Of a stretch of DNA of 64,000 nucleotides, positions 16,371 to 25,398 are shown piece after piece (position 1 is the first letter of the stretch; every line of letters starts with the position of its first letter). The stretch spans positions 558,001-622,000 of the forward strand of contig CAWABU010000006.1 in NCBI GenBank assembly GCA_963780345.1. The letters run 5' to 3'. The position numbers and the translations under genes were made by a program. The notes under the pieces are model-generated. The model was not told where the DNA came from. It saw nothing but the letters and a program-made list of their open reading frames with translations, and made no database searches. Source of the stretch: PALSA-693 sp963780345. Lineage in GTDB: Bacteria > Actinomycetota > Acidimicrobiia > Acidimicrobiales > Palsa-688.

Positions 16371-16803
16371 CTCGCTCTCCGATTCTGTTCGAGCGGCTCC
16401 GGCCCGGCCTGCGGGTCCGTGTTTCTGATTACGAATCTCTGGTCACGACAGATTGGCCGTGAGTCTCAAAAGGCCGGGTTTTGTTGGTCGGCTTCGACGT
16501 CCTTCCTGGGCGTTTGGCCAGGAAGGCGCGCTGGTAGTCGGCACCGGGACCGTCGAAAGGAGTTGGGCTTCGGCGATCGCCGGGAACTGTTTGCGCTTCG
16601 GGGGACGTCGTAGCCCGGTGACCTCGGTGGCGACGCCCTGGCTGCGTGGGCTCGGACACTTCGGCGCGAGGGAGGTGAGTTGATCAGCATGGTCGAAGCG
16701 GCTTGAGCCCTCGCCGGCGTCGGCGTCCCATTTTGGGGTGAGACGCGGCAAATTCGTGCCGGGCTGACCATCTAAATGGGCCCGAAGGGCGTAGAACTTA
16801 GGT
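16371..16803. other. Intergenic stretch without a supported gene
   Basis: About 430 bp between divergent genes. Frames across it are short or translate to low-complexity Arg/Pro-rich peptides with no recognisable domain. It presumably holds the promoters of the molybdo-oxidoreductase operon and of the small membrane protein, but I could not assign -35/-10 boxes. Confidence 0.5.
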
Positions 16804-17559
16804 ATGCGTACCGAATCGCCCAATCCGGGGTCGCCGGGCGATGAGCCGGGCGGGAAACCGGGGCGAGCCAGTGGCTCGCCGATCGGCCGCCGGTTGTTCC
16901 TGGGCTTGGTCGGCTTGGGCGCGGTGGGCATCGTGGCCGGGTCGCGGGTCGAGAGTTTCGTCAGTGAGATGCTCGCTCCCGTCCGACGCGACGTCCCGAA
17001 CGCGCTCGGCAATCTGATCCCGGGCAGCGGTCAATGGCAGATCTACAACGCTTCTGACGGCGCCTTCCCGGACATCTCCGAAGAGCAGTTCCAGCTGAGC
17101 GTCGACGGCATGGTCGACACCCCGGTGGCCTTGAGTTACAGCGACCTGCTGGCCATGCCGTCCACGACCTTGGTACGGACCTTCCAGTGCGTCACGGGGT
17201 GGAAGGTACCCAACGTGCACTGGCAGGGGGTCGCCCTCTCGGAGATCCTCGACCGGGCCGGGGTCAAGCCTGCGGCCAGCGCTTTGCGTTTCTTCAGCTC
17301 GGACAACTTCGACACCGAGTCGTTGACCCTTTCTCAGGCCCGCCGGCCCGACGTCATTGTCGCGTACTCCATGCTCGGGGCGCCTGTCACCCGCGAGCAC
17401 GGCGGCCCGGTACGCCTTTACGTCGCCCCGATGTACGGCTACAAGTCGATCAAATGGCTGACGCGCATCACCGTGACCAACGAGGTGGTCCCCGGATATT
17501 GGGAGCAGAACGGCTACGCGGTGGACGCTTGGATCGGCCAAGGCGACGGCTTCGGATGA
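16804..17559 (+). CDS. Tat-exported molybdopterin-dependent oxidoreductase (sulfite oxidase/MsrP-like)
   Basis: 251 residues. The N-terminus has a twin-arginine-type signal (GRRLFLGLVGLGAVG) and then an oxidoreductase molybdopterin-binding domain. FQCVTGWKVPNVHWQGV contains the cysteine that ligates molybdenum and the neighbouring cofactor contacts; the GPVRLYVAPMYGYKSIKWL motif is also typical. It is therefore an exported enzyme outside the membrane. The downstream b-type cytochrome overlaps by ATGA and would pass electrons to it, as MsrQ does for MsrP. Protein-methionine-sulfoxide or a small sulfoxide/sulfite substrate is possible; the sequence does not decide. Confidence 0.88.
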   Translation: MRTESPNPGSPGDEPGGKPGRASGSPIGRRLFLGLVGLGAVGIVAGSRVESFVSEMLAPVRRDVPNALGNLIPGSGQWQIYNASDGAFPDISEEQFQLSVDGMVDTPVALSYSDLLAMPSTTLVRTFQCVTGWKVPNVHWQGVALSEILDRAGVKPAASALRFFSSDNFDTESLTLSQARRPDVIVAYSMLGAPVTREHGGPVRLYVAPMYGYKSIKWLTRITVTNEVVPGYWEQNGYAVDAWIGQGDGFG

Positions 17560-18290
17560 CAGGTCGATCCGGCCACGGTCGGCCCGCTCGTACAGAGAAG
17601 ATGCTGGTGCGCTTCGACCGGTTCGAGCGCGCCGCCCATTGGGCCAACGCCACCCTGTTCTTGGTGCTGATCGGCACTGGCGCCATTCTCTACATCGGAC
17701 AGCTCTCCATCCTGGTAGGACGCCGGGTGCTCATCGATGACATCCACGTCTACTGCGGGCTCGCCTTGCCCGTTCCGCTACTCATCTCCCTGGCCGGGAG
17801 TTGGGGCAAAGAGTTGCGGGCGGACCTGTCTCGCTTCAACCGCTGGACAGCCGACGACCGTCGCTGGCTGCGCCTGAGCTTCAGCCCGGGTCCGGAACGC
17901 AAAACTGGCCGGGCTCAACTGTCAACCGGCAAGTTCAACGCCGGACAGAAACTCAACGCCGTCTTCATCGGCGCAGCCATCGTGATCATGCTGGCCACCG
18001 GCGTGGTCATGTACTGGTTCAGCCCTTGGCCGCTGTCGTGGCGCACGGGCGCCACCTTCGTGCACGAGTGGCTCGCCATCGCAGTGTTCGTGGTCGTGCT
18101 CGGTCACATCACCTACGCCCTGCTAAACCCCGCGGCTCTGCGTTCCATGTTCAAAGGCACCATCTCCCGCCGTTGGGCGCAGCGCCACGCCCCCGCCTGG
18201 GTCGCAGAAATCGATTCGGCAGCGCAGGCGGCCAAGACCGGGAAAAAAGCAGCAGCGGGCGCCGCGCCTCCTCACAACGCCTCGGTCTGA
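17556..18290 (+). CDS. Membrane b-type cytochrome partner (cytochrome b561/FdhI-like)
   Basis: 244 residues starting at the ATG that overlaps the upstream stop. Four hydrophobic helices are visible (LFLVLIGTGAILYIG; GLALPVPLLISLAG; AVFIGAAIVIMLATGVVMYW; LAIAVFVVVLGHITYALL). Histidines at ERAAHWAN, DIHVYCG, FVHEWLA and GHITYA are placed like the two b-heme ligand pairs of formate-dehydrogenase/hydrogenase cytochrome b subunits. It would deliver quinol electrons to the exported molybdo-enzyme. The tail is Ala/Lys-rich and cytoplasmic. Confidence 0.85.
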   Translation: MTGRSGHGRPARTEKMLVRFDRFERAAHWANATLFLVLIGTGAILYIGQLSILVGRRVLIDDIHVYCGLALPVPLLISLAGSWGKELRADLSRFNRWTADDRRWLRLSFSPGPERKTGRAQLSTGKFNAGQKLNAVFIGAAIVIMLATGVVMYWFSPWPLSWRTGATFVHEWLAIAVFVVVLGHITYALLNPAALRSMFKGTISRRWAQRHAPAWVAEIDSAAQAAKTGKKAAAGAAPPHNASV

Positions 18291-18554
18291 GCAGAACGGC
18301 CTCCGTTGTCACGAACCAGGCCAGGATCGCCCCCGCCACCCCGACGGTGACGAAAGCCGCCTCCACGCCCCGCCCGACGGTCGAGTTTCGGCCTTCCACC
18401 CACCAGATTTGGCGAACCGTAACCGACTCGCCCTCGAGATCGTGAACCCAAACCCGGCGGTCCCTCGCGGTCGGACCTCCTGAGCGGCGCCCGTACCGGC
18501 GGGCAGGTCTCAAGTTCGATGCGCTGGCGTCCTCGGCTTGCGACAGGGGCGCTG

Positions 18555-18701
18555 ATGCCCAAACACCGGCCACCCACCGACGAGGCCACCTGGACTCTCA
18601 ACCAGGTGGTGGCCAACAACCTCACCCGTCTGCGCCATCGCCGCAACCTGACCCAAGCTGAACTCGCCCGCCAGCTGTCGTCCTGGGCCGGCAAAGAATG
18701 A
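18555..18701 (+). pseudogene. Truncated XRE-type regulator (relic of an integrated element)
   Basis: 48 residues: TLNQVVANNLTRLRHRRNLT then QAELARQLSSW is the first part of an XRE helix-turn-helix repressor, but the frame stops after AGKE, before the recognition helix region is complete. It sits directly before an integrase relic at tRNA-Gln, so I read it as part of a decayed element. Confidence 0.6.
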
Positions 18702-18724
18702 GCCGACGAAGGGGACTCAATCGA

Positions 18725-19135
18725 ATGAGCCGCAACTCGACCGCCGCGCCCCGCAAGGACCAGACGACAGGGACCTGGTGGTTTGTTGTGGAAAGGTCGC
18801 GAGGGCCGGATAGTGCCTCGCACCAAGACCCACCGGGCTCGGGTTGTCGAGCTCGACGTCGCGACTCTCGCGATGCTCCGTTCATGGAAGGCTCAGCAGG
18901 CGAGGGAGCGGCTTCTCGTCGGGGCCGCTTACCCGGGACAACGATCTCATCTTCTGCCGCCCCGACGGCCTCCCTGGGAAGCCCGGCGAATGTGGCCTGG
19001 CGTAGTCGCCGGTCGAAGGTCCTAGCCATCCGGTTACACGATCTCCGGCATACCTGGGCCACGCTCGCGCTCGCGCCTGGAGTCGACGTCGCGATGCGTC
19101 ATCGGTTTTCGTCGCCGCTTGTGACCATTCCGTGA
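18725..19135 (+). pseudogene. Decayed tyrosine integrase beside tRNA-Gln
   Basis: Fragments of a phage-type integrase lie in more than one frame. PRKDQTTGTWWFVVE from ATG 18725 matches the N-terminal arm of actinobacterial integrases. GRIVPRTKTHRARVVELD with MLRSWKAQQARERL (about 18800-18925) belongs to the catalytic domain, then LIFCRPDGLPGKPGE in a shifted frame, and finally RLHDLRHTWATLAL (about 19025-19070), which holds the H-x-x-R box. The core-binding domain and the nucleophile region are missing. About 75 bp separate it from the 3' end of tRNA-Gln, the expected place for an element end. Confidence 0.8.
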
Positions 19136-19209
19136 CCAGAGGGCCGTCTGGAGGTACTGCGAAAGTATTCCCCAGGCCGCTGACCTGGGGTTTCTTACGG
19201 GAGATGAAG

Positions 19210-19281
19210 CTCGGGGGGGAGGACTCGAACCCCCAATGGCAGGGCCAGAACCTGCAGTGTTGCCGATTACACCACCCCCGA
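19210..19281 (-). tRNA. tRNA-Gln (CUG)
   Basis: 72-nt cloverleaf. The acceptor TCGGGGG pairs with CCCCCGA, the D-arm is GTGT/ACAC, the anticodon stem is GCAGG/CCTGC around loop TTCTGGC (anticodon CUG), and the T-arm is GGGGG-TTCGAGT-CCTCC. CCA is not encoded. It lies just upstream of gltX on the plus map (gltX 3' side) and beside a decayed integrase. Confidence 0.94.
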
Positions 19282-19334
19282 AGGGCGCCGGAGGATGTTA
19301 GCCGCAGCAGGCCGGATCCGGCAGCCAGGCGCGG

Positions 19335-20723
19335 TCAGGGGCCCGGGGCCAACCGGCGGCCGGCGTCGACCAGGCGAGCCAACGTCGTGTCCCGGCCCAG
19401 CACCGCGAGCGACTCCCACAGGGGCAGACCAACGGCCCGCCCCATGACCGCCAGGCGGATGGGCGCCTGAGCGTCCCGGGGCTTGGGTAGTCCGGCGTCT
19501 TCGCCGGCGGCCACCGTGGCGTCCCGTATGGCCGTGGGCGTCCACTCCTCGAGGGCCGAGTAGCGACTGGTCGCAGCCTCCAGCACCGCCCCGAACCCCG
19601 GATACTTCCGGACGCCGCGGTCCCAGTCGCCGGCGTCGGTGGTGAGATTCGGCAGGTACAGAAAATCGGTCAGGGCGTAGACATCCGCCAGCGTGCGGGC
19701 CCGTTGCTGCACTTGCGAAGCCAGCGGCTCCCACCGGTCGCGCAGCCAGGTCTGCGACCGTTCGACCAGCTCCGGCTCCGGGAGCGCCCTCAGGTATTCG
19801 GCGTTGATGGCCTGCAGCTTGCGCTCGTCGAAGATGGCGCCGGCGCTCTTGACATCCTCGAGGCGAAACTCGGCCACCAACTGGTCGAGGGTCAGGATCT
19901 CCCGGTTGTCGCCAGGGGACCAACCCAGCAGGGCCAGGTAGTTGCGCATGGCCTCGGGCAGGTAGCCCTCGTCCCGGTAGTCCTCGACGGCCACCTTGTC
20001 GCGGCGCTTGGAGAGCTTCTTGCGAGCGTCGTTGTAGAGGAGCGGCAAGTGGGCGAAGGCGGGCAGGGAACCATAGCCAAGGGCCCGCCACAGGAGCACG
20101 TACTTGGTGGTGTTGGTGACGTGATCCTCGCCTCGGATGACGTGGGTCATCCGCATGTCCGCGTCGTCGACGACGTTGGCCAGGATAAAGAGAGGATCGC
20201 CGTTGGACTTGCGTACCCCGAAGTCCTCAATCTCGGCGTTGTCGACGATCACCGTGCCGCGAATGACGTCGTCAAAGGCGGTTTGCCCGACGTCGGGGGT
20301 CCGAAACCGCAACAAACTTCCCAAACTGGGCTCCAGGCCCCGGTCCCGGCAGTACCCGTCATAGCTGGAGGTCTTGTCGCCCCGCGCCCGGGCCCGCTGG
20401 GCGACCGCCTCGGGCGGACAGTCGCACGCGTAAGCGGCTCCCGAGGCCAGCAGGTGTTCGATGGCGGCGGCGTAGAGCTGCCCGCGTTGCGACTGGAAAT
20501 ACGGGCCTTCGTCCCAGCGCAGGTCGAGCCATTCCATGGCCCGCATGATGCCGTCGATGTGCTCGACCCGGTTGCGGGCGGCGTCGGTGTCCTCTATGCG
20601 GAGGATGAACGTTCCGCCCTGCTGCCGGGCGAACAGCCAGTTGAACAGCGCCGTCCGGGCCGTTCCGACGTGGAAGTAACCCGTGGGCGAGGGCGCGATC
20701 CGGACCCGGGGTCCACCAGCCAT
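19335..20723 (-). CDS. gltX: Glutamyl-tRNA synthetase
   Basis: 462 residues from ATG 20723. Class I synthetase motifs are present: PSPTGYFHVGTARTALFNWL (HIGH-type motif, here HVG) and KLSKRRDKV (KMSKS-type). FILRIEDTDAARN and VIRGEDHVTNT are standard GluRS stretches. It charges tRNA-Glu, and in many bacteria also misacylates tRNA-Gln for the amidotransferase route; the neighbouring tRNA-Gln is at least consistent with that. The upstream sigma-factor gene ends 13 bp before it. Confidence 0.96.
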   Translation of the reverse strand: MAGGPRVRIAPSPTGYFHVGTARTALFNWLFARQQGGTFILRIEDTDAARNRVEHIDGIMRAMEWLDLRWDEGPYFQSQRGQLYAAAIEHLLASGAAYACDCPPEAVAQRARARGDKTSSYDGYCRDRGLEPSLGSLLRFRTPDVGQTAFDDVIRGTVIVDNAEIEDFGVRKSNGDPLFILANVVDDADMRMTHVIRGEDHVTNTTKYVLLWRALGYGSLPAFAHLPLLYNDARKKLSKRRDKVAVEDYRDEGYLPEAMRNYLALLGWSPGDNREILTLDQLVAEFRLEDVKSAGAIFDERKLQAINAEYLRALPEPELVERSQTWLRDRWEPLASQVQQRARTLADVYALTDFLYLPNLTTDAGDWDRGVRKYPGFGAVLEAATSRYSALEEWTPTAIRDATVAAGEDAGLPKPRDAQAPIRLAVMGRAVGLPLWESLAVLGRDTTLARLVDAGRRLAPGP

Positions 20724-20736
20724 GGCCCGCCGGGCG

Positions 20737-21666
20737 TCAGCTGGCGAGGAGATCGTGGGCGTCGCCGCCGGCCAGCTGGCGCCGCAACTTCCCGAGGGCG
20801 TCGCGCTCGATGCGTCGGACCCGCTCGGCGGTGAGCTGCAGCGCCTGCCCGACTTCGCCCTGGGTCCGGGGCTCGCCGCGATCGAGGCCGTAGCGCAGTT
20901 CGAGGACCTGCCGCTCCTCGTCCGACAGGCGGCCGAGGAAGCGGGCCACCTCATCGGGCAGCATGCTGCTGGCCACGGATTCGAACGGGGTCTCGGCGCT
21001 GCGGTTGACGACCAGGTCGCCGAGGCTGGTGTCGCCGTCCTCCCCGACTGCCACATCCAGGCTCATCGGGTCGGTGTCGTAGCGGAACAACTCCGATACG
21101 CCGGCCTCGGTGGTCCCCAGGGCTTCGGCCAGCTCGGCCAGGGTGGGGGGCCGCCCGAGCCGGACTTCCATCTCGGACTGCAGCCGGCGGGCTCGACGGA
21201 TCTCGTCGCCGACGTGGGCGGGAACCCGGACGGTATGGGCCGTGTTTTCTACGGCCCGGCCGATGGCCTGCCGGATCCACCAGGTGGCGTAGGTGGAGAA
21301 CTTGAAGCCCTTGCGCCAGTCGAACTTCTCCACGGCGTGGATCAAGCCGAGATTGCCCTCCTGGATGAGGTCACCGAGGGGCAGTCCCGACCACTGGTAC
21401 TTCCGCGCCACGGAAACCACCAGGCGCAGGTTGGCGTTGATGAACTCGGTAGTGGCCTCGGCCGCGTCGGTGACCTCCTGCCGCAGCTCACGACGCTGCT
21501 TGGCCGTCAGCCGCTCCCCGCGTCCAAGTGCGGTCTGGGCCACCTGGCCTTGCTGAATGATCTGTCCAAGCCGCATCTCGTCAGCTTTGGTGAGCAGCGG
21601 GAAGCTGCCCGCTTCGTCCAGGTACAGGCCAAGTAGATCGGGTGTGTGGGAGAGCGTCTGCTTCAT
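20737..21666 (-). CDS. Sigma-70 family factor, group 2/3-like (short RpoD homologue)
   Basis: 309 residues. Region 1.2 (DLLGLYLDEAGSFPLL), region 2 (LGLIHAVEKFDWRKGFKFST, YATWWIRQAIGRA), region 3 and region 4 (RTQGEVGQALQLTAERVRRI) are complete, but region 1.1 and the long acidic N-terminus of a housekeeping sigma are absent. It is therefore more likely an alternative HrdB/SigB-like factor than the main sigma. ATG 21666 is preferred over 21699 because the sequence around 21699 (CATAAT) reads as a -10 box. It is divergent from the DUF2630 gene and upstream of gltX. Confidence 0.9.
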   Translation of the reverse strand: MKQTLSHTPDLLGLYLDEAGSFPLLTKADEMRLGQIIQQGQVAQTALGRGERLTAKQRRELRQEVTDAAEATTEFINANLRLVVSVARKYQWSGLPLGDLIQEGNLGLIHAVEKFDWRKGFKFSTYATWWIRQAIGRAVENTAHTVRVPAHVGDEIRRARRLQSEMEVRLGRPPTLAELAEALGTTEAGVSELFRYDTDPMSLDVAVGEDGDTSLGDLVVNRSAETPFESVASSMLPDEVARFLGRLSDEERQVLELRYGLDRGEPRTQGEVGQALQLTAERVRRIERDALGKLRRQLAGGDAHDLLAS

Positions 21667-21761
21667 TGCATAGTGAAATAACCCAGTAAGGTGCGGCATT
21701 ATGCCAGGAACACCGAGGTTGCGTCTGTGACAATGGGCACAGGCGCGGGTAGGAGTCCGGC

Positions 21762-22004
21762 ATGAACGACGCAGAGATCGCCCAGCAGATCGACCAGCTG
21801 GTCGCGGAGGAGCACCGCCTCGAGCGCGACCACGGCGAGCGGGAGCTGTCGGACCAGGAGCGACGGCGGCTGAGTGACATCGAAGTCCAGCTGGATCAGT
21901 GCTGGGATCTCCTCCGCCAGCGCCGGGCCCGCCGCGACGCCGGACAGGACCCGACCGGGGCCGAGGTGCGTTCCAGCGAGGTGGTGGAGCACTACCAGCA
22001 ATGA
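21762..22004 (+). CDS. DUF2630 family protein
   Basis: 80 residues, almost entirely charged helix: QIDQLVAEEHRLERDHGERE then RRRLSDIEVQLDQCWDLLRQ and the conserved-looking tail RRARRDAGQDP with VRSSEVVEHYQQ. This matches the small coiled-coil DUF2630 proteins of Actinobacteria. The function is unknown. GTAGGAG precedes the start. The stop overlaps the next gene by ATGA, so it is co-translated with the aldehyde dehydrogenase. Confidence 0.85.
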   Translation: MNDAEIAQQIDQLVAEEHRLERDHGERELSDQERRRLSDIEVQLDQCWDLLRQRRARRDAGQDPTGAEVRSSEVVEHYQQ

Positions 22005-23485
22005 CCGGGCTCTCCCAGAAGGAGCAGGCCGAAGAGCGCCGCGTGGTGCACACCGTACCTGCCGCGCTTCTCATCGACGGGGAGTGGCGGCCCGCGGGCA
22101 GGGGGCGGACGCTCGAGGTCGAGGATCCGGCCACGGGCGAAACCCTGGTCGAAGTCGCTGACGGAGACGACACCGACGCCCTGGCGGCGCTTGACGCCGC
22201 CGATCGGGCCCAGCCGGCGTGGGCGGCGACCCCACCCCGCGAGCGGGGCGAGATCCTGCGCCGAGCCTTCGAATCGCTCACCGCCAACGCCGGCGACCTG
22301 GCCCTGTTGATGACCCTGGAGATGGGAAAGCCGCTGGTCGAGTCCCGGGCGGAAATCGCCTACGCCGCCGAGTTTTTCCGGTGGTACTCGGAGGAGGCCG
22401 TCCGCGTCGCCGGCGACTACCGGGTGGCACCGGGCGGTGGCAGCCGTCTCATCGTGATGCGTCAACCGGTCGGCCCGGCCCTGTTCATCACGCCGTGGAA
22501 CTTCCCGATGGCCATGGGAACACGGAAGATCGGCCCGGCCATCGCCGCCGGCTGCACGATGGTCCTCAAGCCGGCCGCCCTCACCCCCCTCTCATCGCTG
22601 GCTCTGGCGCAGATTCTGATCGACGCCGGTCTGCCGCCGGGGGTGCTCAACGTGATCACCACCTCCAGTTCGGGCGCCACCACGGCGCCGCTCATATCGG
22701 ATCCGCGGCTGCGGAAGCTGTCGTTCACCGGTTCCACGGAGGTTGGGAAACGGTTGATCGCGGCGTCGGCCGAGCAGGTGCTGCGAGTGTCGATGGAGCT
22801 GGGCGGCAACGCGCCTTTCCTGGTGTTCGCAGACGCAGACCTCGACGCCGCGGTCGAGGGCGCCATGTTGGCCAAAATGCGCAACGGCGGCGAGGCCTGC
22901 ACGTCGGCCAATCGCTTTCACGTCGAGCAAGGCGTGGCCGAGGAGTTCTCGGCCCGGCTGGCGGCCCGGATGGGCTCGCTCAAGATGGGTCGGGGCACGG
23001 AGGAGGACGTCGCCGTCGGACCGCTCATCGATGAGGACCAGCGCGGCAAGGTGCGACTATTGGTTGACGACGCGGTGGCGAAAGGGGCCCGGGTCCTCTG
23101 CGGCGGAGGTGCACCGATCGGGCCGGGCTACTTCTTCGAACCGACCGTCCTTTCCCCGGTTCCTGGCGATGCCGACCTCCTGCGGGAAGAGATTTTCGGA
23201 CCCGTGGCCCCGGTTGTGACCTTCGAGACCGAACAGGAGGCGGTGGCCGCCGCGAACGCCACCGAGTACGGCCTGGTGGCCTACGTGTACACGTCCGGTC
23301 TGGATCGGGCCGTCCGGGTGGCCGAGGGCATCAAGGCCGGAATGGTCGGTCTCAATCAGGGGATAGTGTCGAACCCGGCGGCTCCGTTTGGTGGGGTCAA
23401 GCAGTCGGGGTTCGGCCGGGAAGGTGGTCGAGAAGGGATCGAGGAGTATCTCGACGTCAAGTACCTCGCCGTGAGGACCCCCTAA
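22001..23485 (+). CDS. gabD: NAD(P)-dependent aldehyde dehydrogenase (succinate-semialdehyde type)
   Basis: 494 residues from the ATG overlapping the DUF2630 stop. It oxidises an aldehyde to the acid. LFITPWNFPMAMGTRKIGPA and FTGSTEVGKRL form the cofactor pocket, MELGGNAPFLVF carries the general-base Glu, and NGGEACTSANRFHV the catalytic Cys. The close match of ITPWNFP, SMELGGNAPF and C-T-S-A-N-R to GabD-type enzymes suggests succinate semialdehyde, but related semialdehydes are possible. No GABA transaminase lies nearby. Confidence 0.88.
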   Translation: MTGLSQKEQAEERRVVHTVPAALLIDGEWRPAGRGRTLEVEDPATGETLVEVADGDDTDALAALDAADRAQPAWAATPPRERGEILRRAFESLTANAGDLALLMTLEMGKPLVESRAEIAYAAEFFRWYSEEAVRVAGDYRVAPGGGSRLIVMRQPVGPALFITPWNFPMAMGTRKIGPAIAAGCTMVLKPAALTPLSSLALAQILIDAGLPPGVLNVITTSSSGATTAPLISDPRLRKLSFTGSTEVGKRLIAASAEQVLRVSMELGGNAPFLVFADADLDAAVEGAMLAKMRNGGEACTSANRFHVEQGVAEEFSARLAARMGSLKMGRGTEEDVAVGPLIDEDQRGKVRLLVDDAVAKGARVLCGGGAPIGPGYFFEPTVLSPVPGDADLLREEIFGPVAPVVTFETEQEAVAAANATEYGLVAYVYTSGLDRAVRVAEGIKAGMVGLNQGIVSNPAAPFGGVKQSGFGREGGREGIEEYLDVKYLAVRTP

Positions 23486-23536
23486 CTCGTCTGAGCGTTT
23501 TCCGTGCCGAATAGTGCCCTCTTCATCTGACGGCGG

Positions 23537-23800
23537 TCAAAGAGCCCGCTCGGCTCTCAGGATCGACAGGAGCTGGGCACGGGACCGCTCGGGCAGCGGC
23601 TCGGGCAGGTCGATCTCGACCCAGCCGTCGGCGGCCCGCACGTCGGCCCGCCGGCTCTGGCGGCCGGCATGGAAGTGCAGGAAGGGCCGGCGGCGCCGGT
23701 AGAAGGTCCCTCCCCCGCGATCCTCCACCTCGGGCCAGGAGCGGACCTCGCCGAGCACATCCTCCAGGTCGGCCAGGCGGGAAGGGTCGATCCGGCTCAC
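23537..23800 (-). CDS. Small conserved hypothetical protein
   Basis: 87 residues: DLEDVLGEVRSWPEVEDRGG, then TFYRRRRPFLHFHAGRQSRR and DVRAADGWVEIDLPEPLPE. It has alpha-beta-beta-beta-alpha character like MmcQ/luciferase-associated small domains, in which an 'F-L-H-F' strand and a 'W-x-E-I-D' strand pair. The function is unknown. It ends 52 bp from the aldehyde dehydrogenase stop (convergent) and is followed upstream by the phosphoesterase gene on the same strand. Confidence 0.6.
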   Translation of the reverse strand: MSRIDPSRLADLEDVLGEVRSWPEVEDRGGGTFYRRRRPFLHFHAGRQSRRADVRAADGWVEIDLPEPLPERSRAQLLSILRAERAL

Positions 23801-23807
23801 GGCATGA

Positions 23808-24644
23808 TCAATGCGAATAAGGATTGGGAGTGTTTCGTCCCATGGTCAGCTGGCGGATGCCATCGGGCTCGACCAGCTCATACCGCAGGCCGGGCCCTTC
23901 GAGCTCGAGGGCCACCGCCCCGCACCGCTTGTCGCCATACCTGGTTTGCGATTCGTCGGGCAGGACGGCCCACGTCGTCGGAGCCCAGACGTGTGGAATG
24001 CCATCCGGGCGGAGCACCCGGTATTGATGCACGTGCCCGCTCAGCACCAGGCCGAGCTGGACCTGGTCGAGAAGCCGGGCCAGCCGGCGCTGAGCCTCGA
24101 TCGGCACAAACCGGTAGGGCGGGGCGGCAGCCAACTCGGCGTCGTCGGCGGCCGCCAGGGGTTTGTGGGTGATAAACGCCACCGGCTGCTCGGCCGATGG
24201 CTGTTGCAGCTCGGCCTCCAGCCAGGTCCACTGATCGTCCTCGGCGGGCAAGCCGGACCCGAACAGCTGGGCGTTGACCGCAATCAACCTCCAGTCACCG
24301 CATTCAGCCGACCACCGGTCGCTCCCGATCAGGTCGGTCCAGCGACGAAGGCCGCCCGGGTCGACCACCGCTTCCGGAGGCGTCACCGGAGAGGGGTTAT
24401 CGCCGATGTCGTGATTTCCGGGCACGGCCAGCCACGGGACCGGCAGGCGATCCAGTTGCGCCCGGGCGTACTGCAAGTCGCCCTCGCCGTGGGGGCCGTC
24501 GAGGGCGAGGTCGCCCAGGTGGAGGACCAGGTCGGGTCGTAGCGCGGCCACGTGGTCGACGATGGCGGACCAGTTGGCCACGGCGTCCGGCGTCCTCGGC
24601 GACAGGTGGGTGTCGGACACGACCAGGACCCGGCTGGTAGCCAT
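23808..24644 (-). CDS. Metallophosphoesterase (calcineurin-like, possible cyclic-nucleotide phosphodiesterase)
   Basis: 278 residues with the full calcineurin-like signature: VVSDTHLS (D-x-H), LHLGDLA (G-D), VPGNHDIG (G-N-H-D), FITHKPL and SGHVHQYR (G-H-x-H). Such enzymes hydrolyse phosphodiesters using two metal ions; cAMP phosphodiesterase-like family members are a possibility. No signal peptide is seen, so it is cytosolic. The start is ATG 24644. Confidence 0.9.
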   Translation of the reverse strand: MATSRVLVVSDTHLSPRTPDAVANWSAIVDHVAALRPDLVLHLGDLALDGPHGEGDLQYARAQLDRLPVPWLAVPGNHDIGDNPSPVTPPEAVVDPGGLRRWTDLIGSDRWSAECGDWRLIAVNAQLFGSGLPAEDDQWTWLEAELQQPSAEQPVAFITHKPLAAADDAELAAAPPYRFVPIEAQRRLARLLDQVQLGLVLSGHVHQYRVLRPDGIPHVWAPTTWAVLPDESQTRYGDKRCGAVALELEGPGLRYELVEPDGIRQLTMGRNTPNPYSH

Positions 24645-24682
24645 CGCCCCGAAACTAACCGCTCGGGGACTCGGTGATCGCG

Positions 24683-25390
24683 CTACCCCGGGGACAGACG
24701 CAGAGCGGCGGTCACCAGGGCGGCATTCGACGGCGCGGCGGAACCGTCGGGGAGCAGGAAGGTGTCCTCCAGCCCGACGCGAATGTCCCGGCCCAGGCCG
24801 ATCGCCTGCTGCAACACCGTCCACGTGGCCGGCCCGGTGCCATGGTGCAGCCTCGGAGCGGTGATGTCGAAATGATCGAGTCGTTGTTCGATCGACCGCG
24901 CCACGGCGGCCGGGTCGTCCACCGGGCGGAGGATCTCGACGAGGACCCGGACCAGGCGGTCCGCCGCCCCGCTGGCCGCAAGTCGATCGACGTCGTCGAC
25001 GCTCCAGACCGCGGCCTCGACGCCGATGCCCGCTCCCAGGAGGGCGTGCATGACCTCTTCCGAGCCGGCCTCGCTGAGATTCACGGAAGCCATATCGGGC
25101 TCGTGCCAGGCCGAGACCAGCTCCGCTCGCCGGGCCGGGTCGGCCTCGATCCACGCCCCCGTGGTCACCCCGACCGGCACCGCGGCCGCAGCGCGGACGG
25201 CGCGGACGGTCTCGTCGACCTCACGTTCAGCGAGCGTCTCCTGTCCCGCGGCGTCGCGCGGATGGAGGTGAATCGCACCGGCGCCCGCTCGCACACAGGT
25301 GGCGGCGTCTGCCGCCAGTTCCGCCACGGTCACAGGAAGAGCGGGGTGGCTGCCCGCTTTTCGGGCGCCATTGATGGCCGCCTTCAGCAC
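24683..25390 (-). CDS. BKACE-family (beta-keto acid cleavage enzyme) protein, short form
   Basis: 235 residues. It starts LKAAINGARKAG and has the zinc-binding HLHPRD motif (H-x-H) and GVEAAVWSVDD, as in 3-keto-5-aminohexanoate cleavage enzymes, which use acetyl-CoA to cleave beta-keto acids. It is about 40-70 residues shorter than typical members. GTG 25390 is chosen because the family usually begins 'M-L-K-A-A'; a TTG at 25417 would overlap the upstream gene. The substrate is unknown and no lysine-fermentation genes are nearby. Confidence 0.82.
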   Translation of the reverse strand: MLKAAINGARKAGSHPALPVTVAELAADAATCVRAGAGAIHLHPRDAAGQETLAEREVDETVRAVRAAAAVPVGVTTGAWIEADPARRAELVSAWHEPDMASVNLSEAGSEEVMHALLGAGIGVEAAVWSVDDVDRLAASGAADRLVRVLVEILRPVDDPAAVARSIEQRLDHFDITAPRLHHGTGPATWTVLQQAIGLGRDIRVGLEDTFLLPDGSAAPSNAALVTAALRLSPG

Positions 25391-25398
25391 AGCCGACT

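Noticed and set aside
18151..18573. Minus-strand frame with one hydrophobic segment (AAFVTVGVAGAILAWFV)
   Set aside because: It overlaps the 3' end of the cytochrome gene, has Arg-rich ends and no start signal; the hydrophobic part alone is not enough to call a gene.
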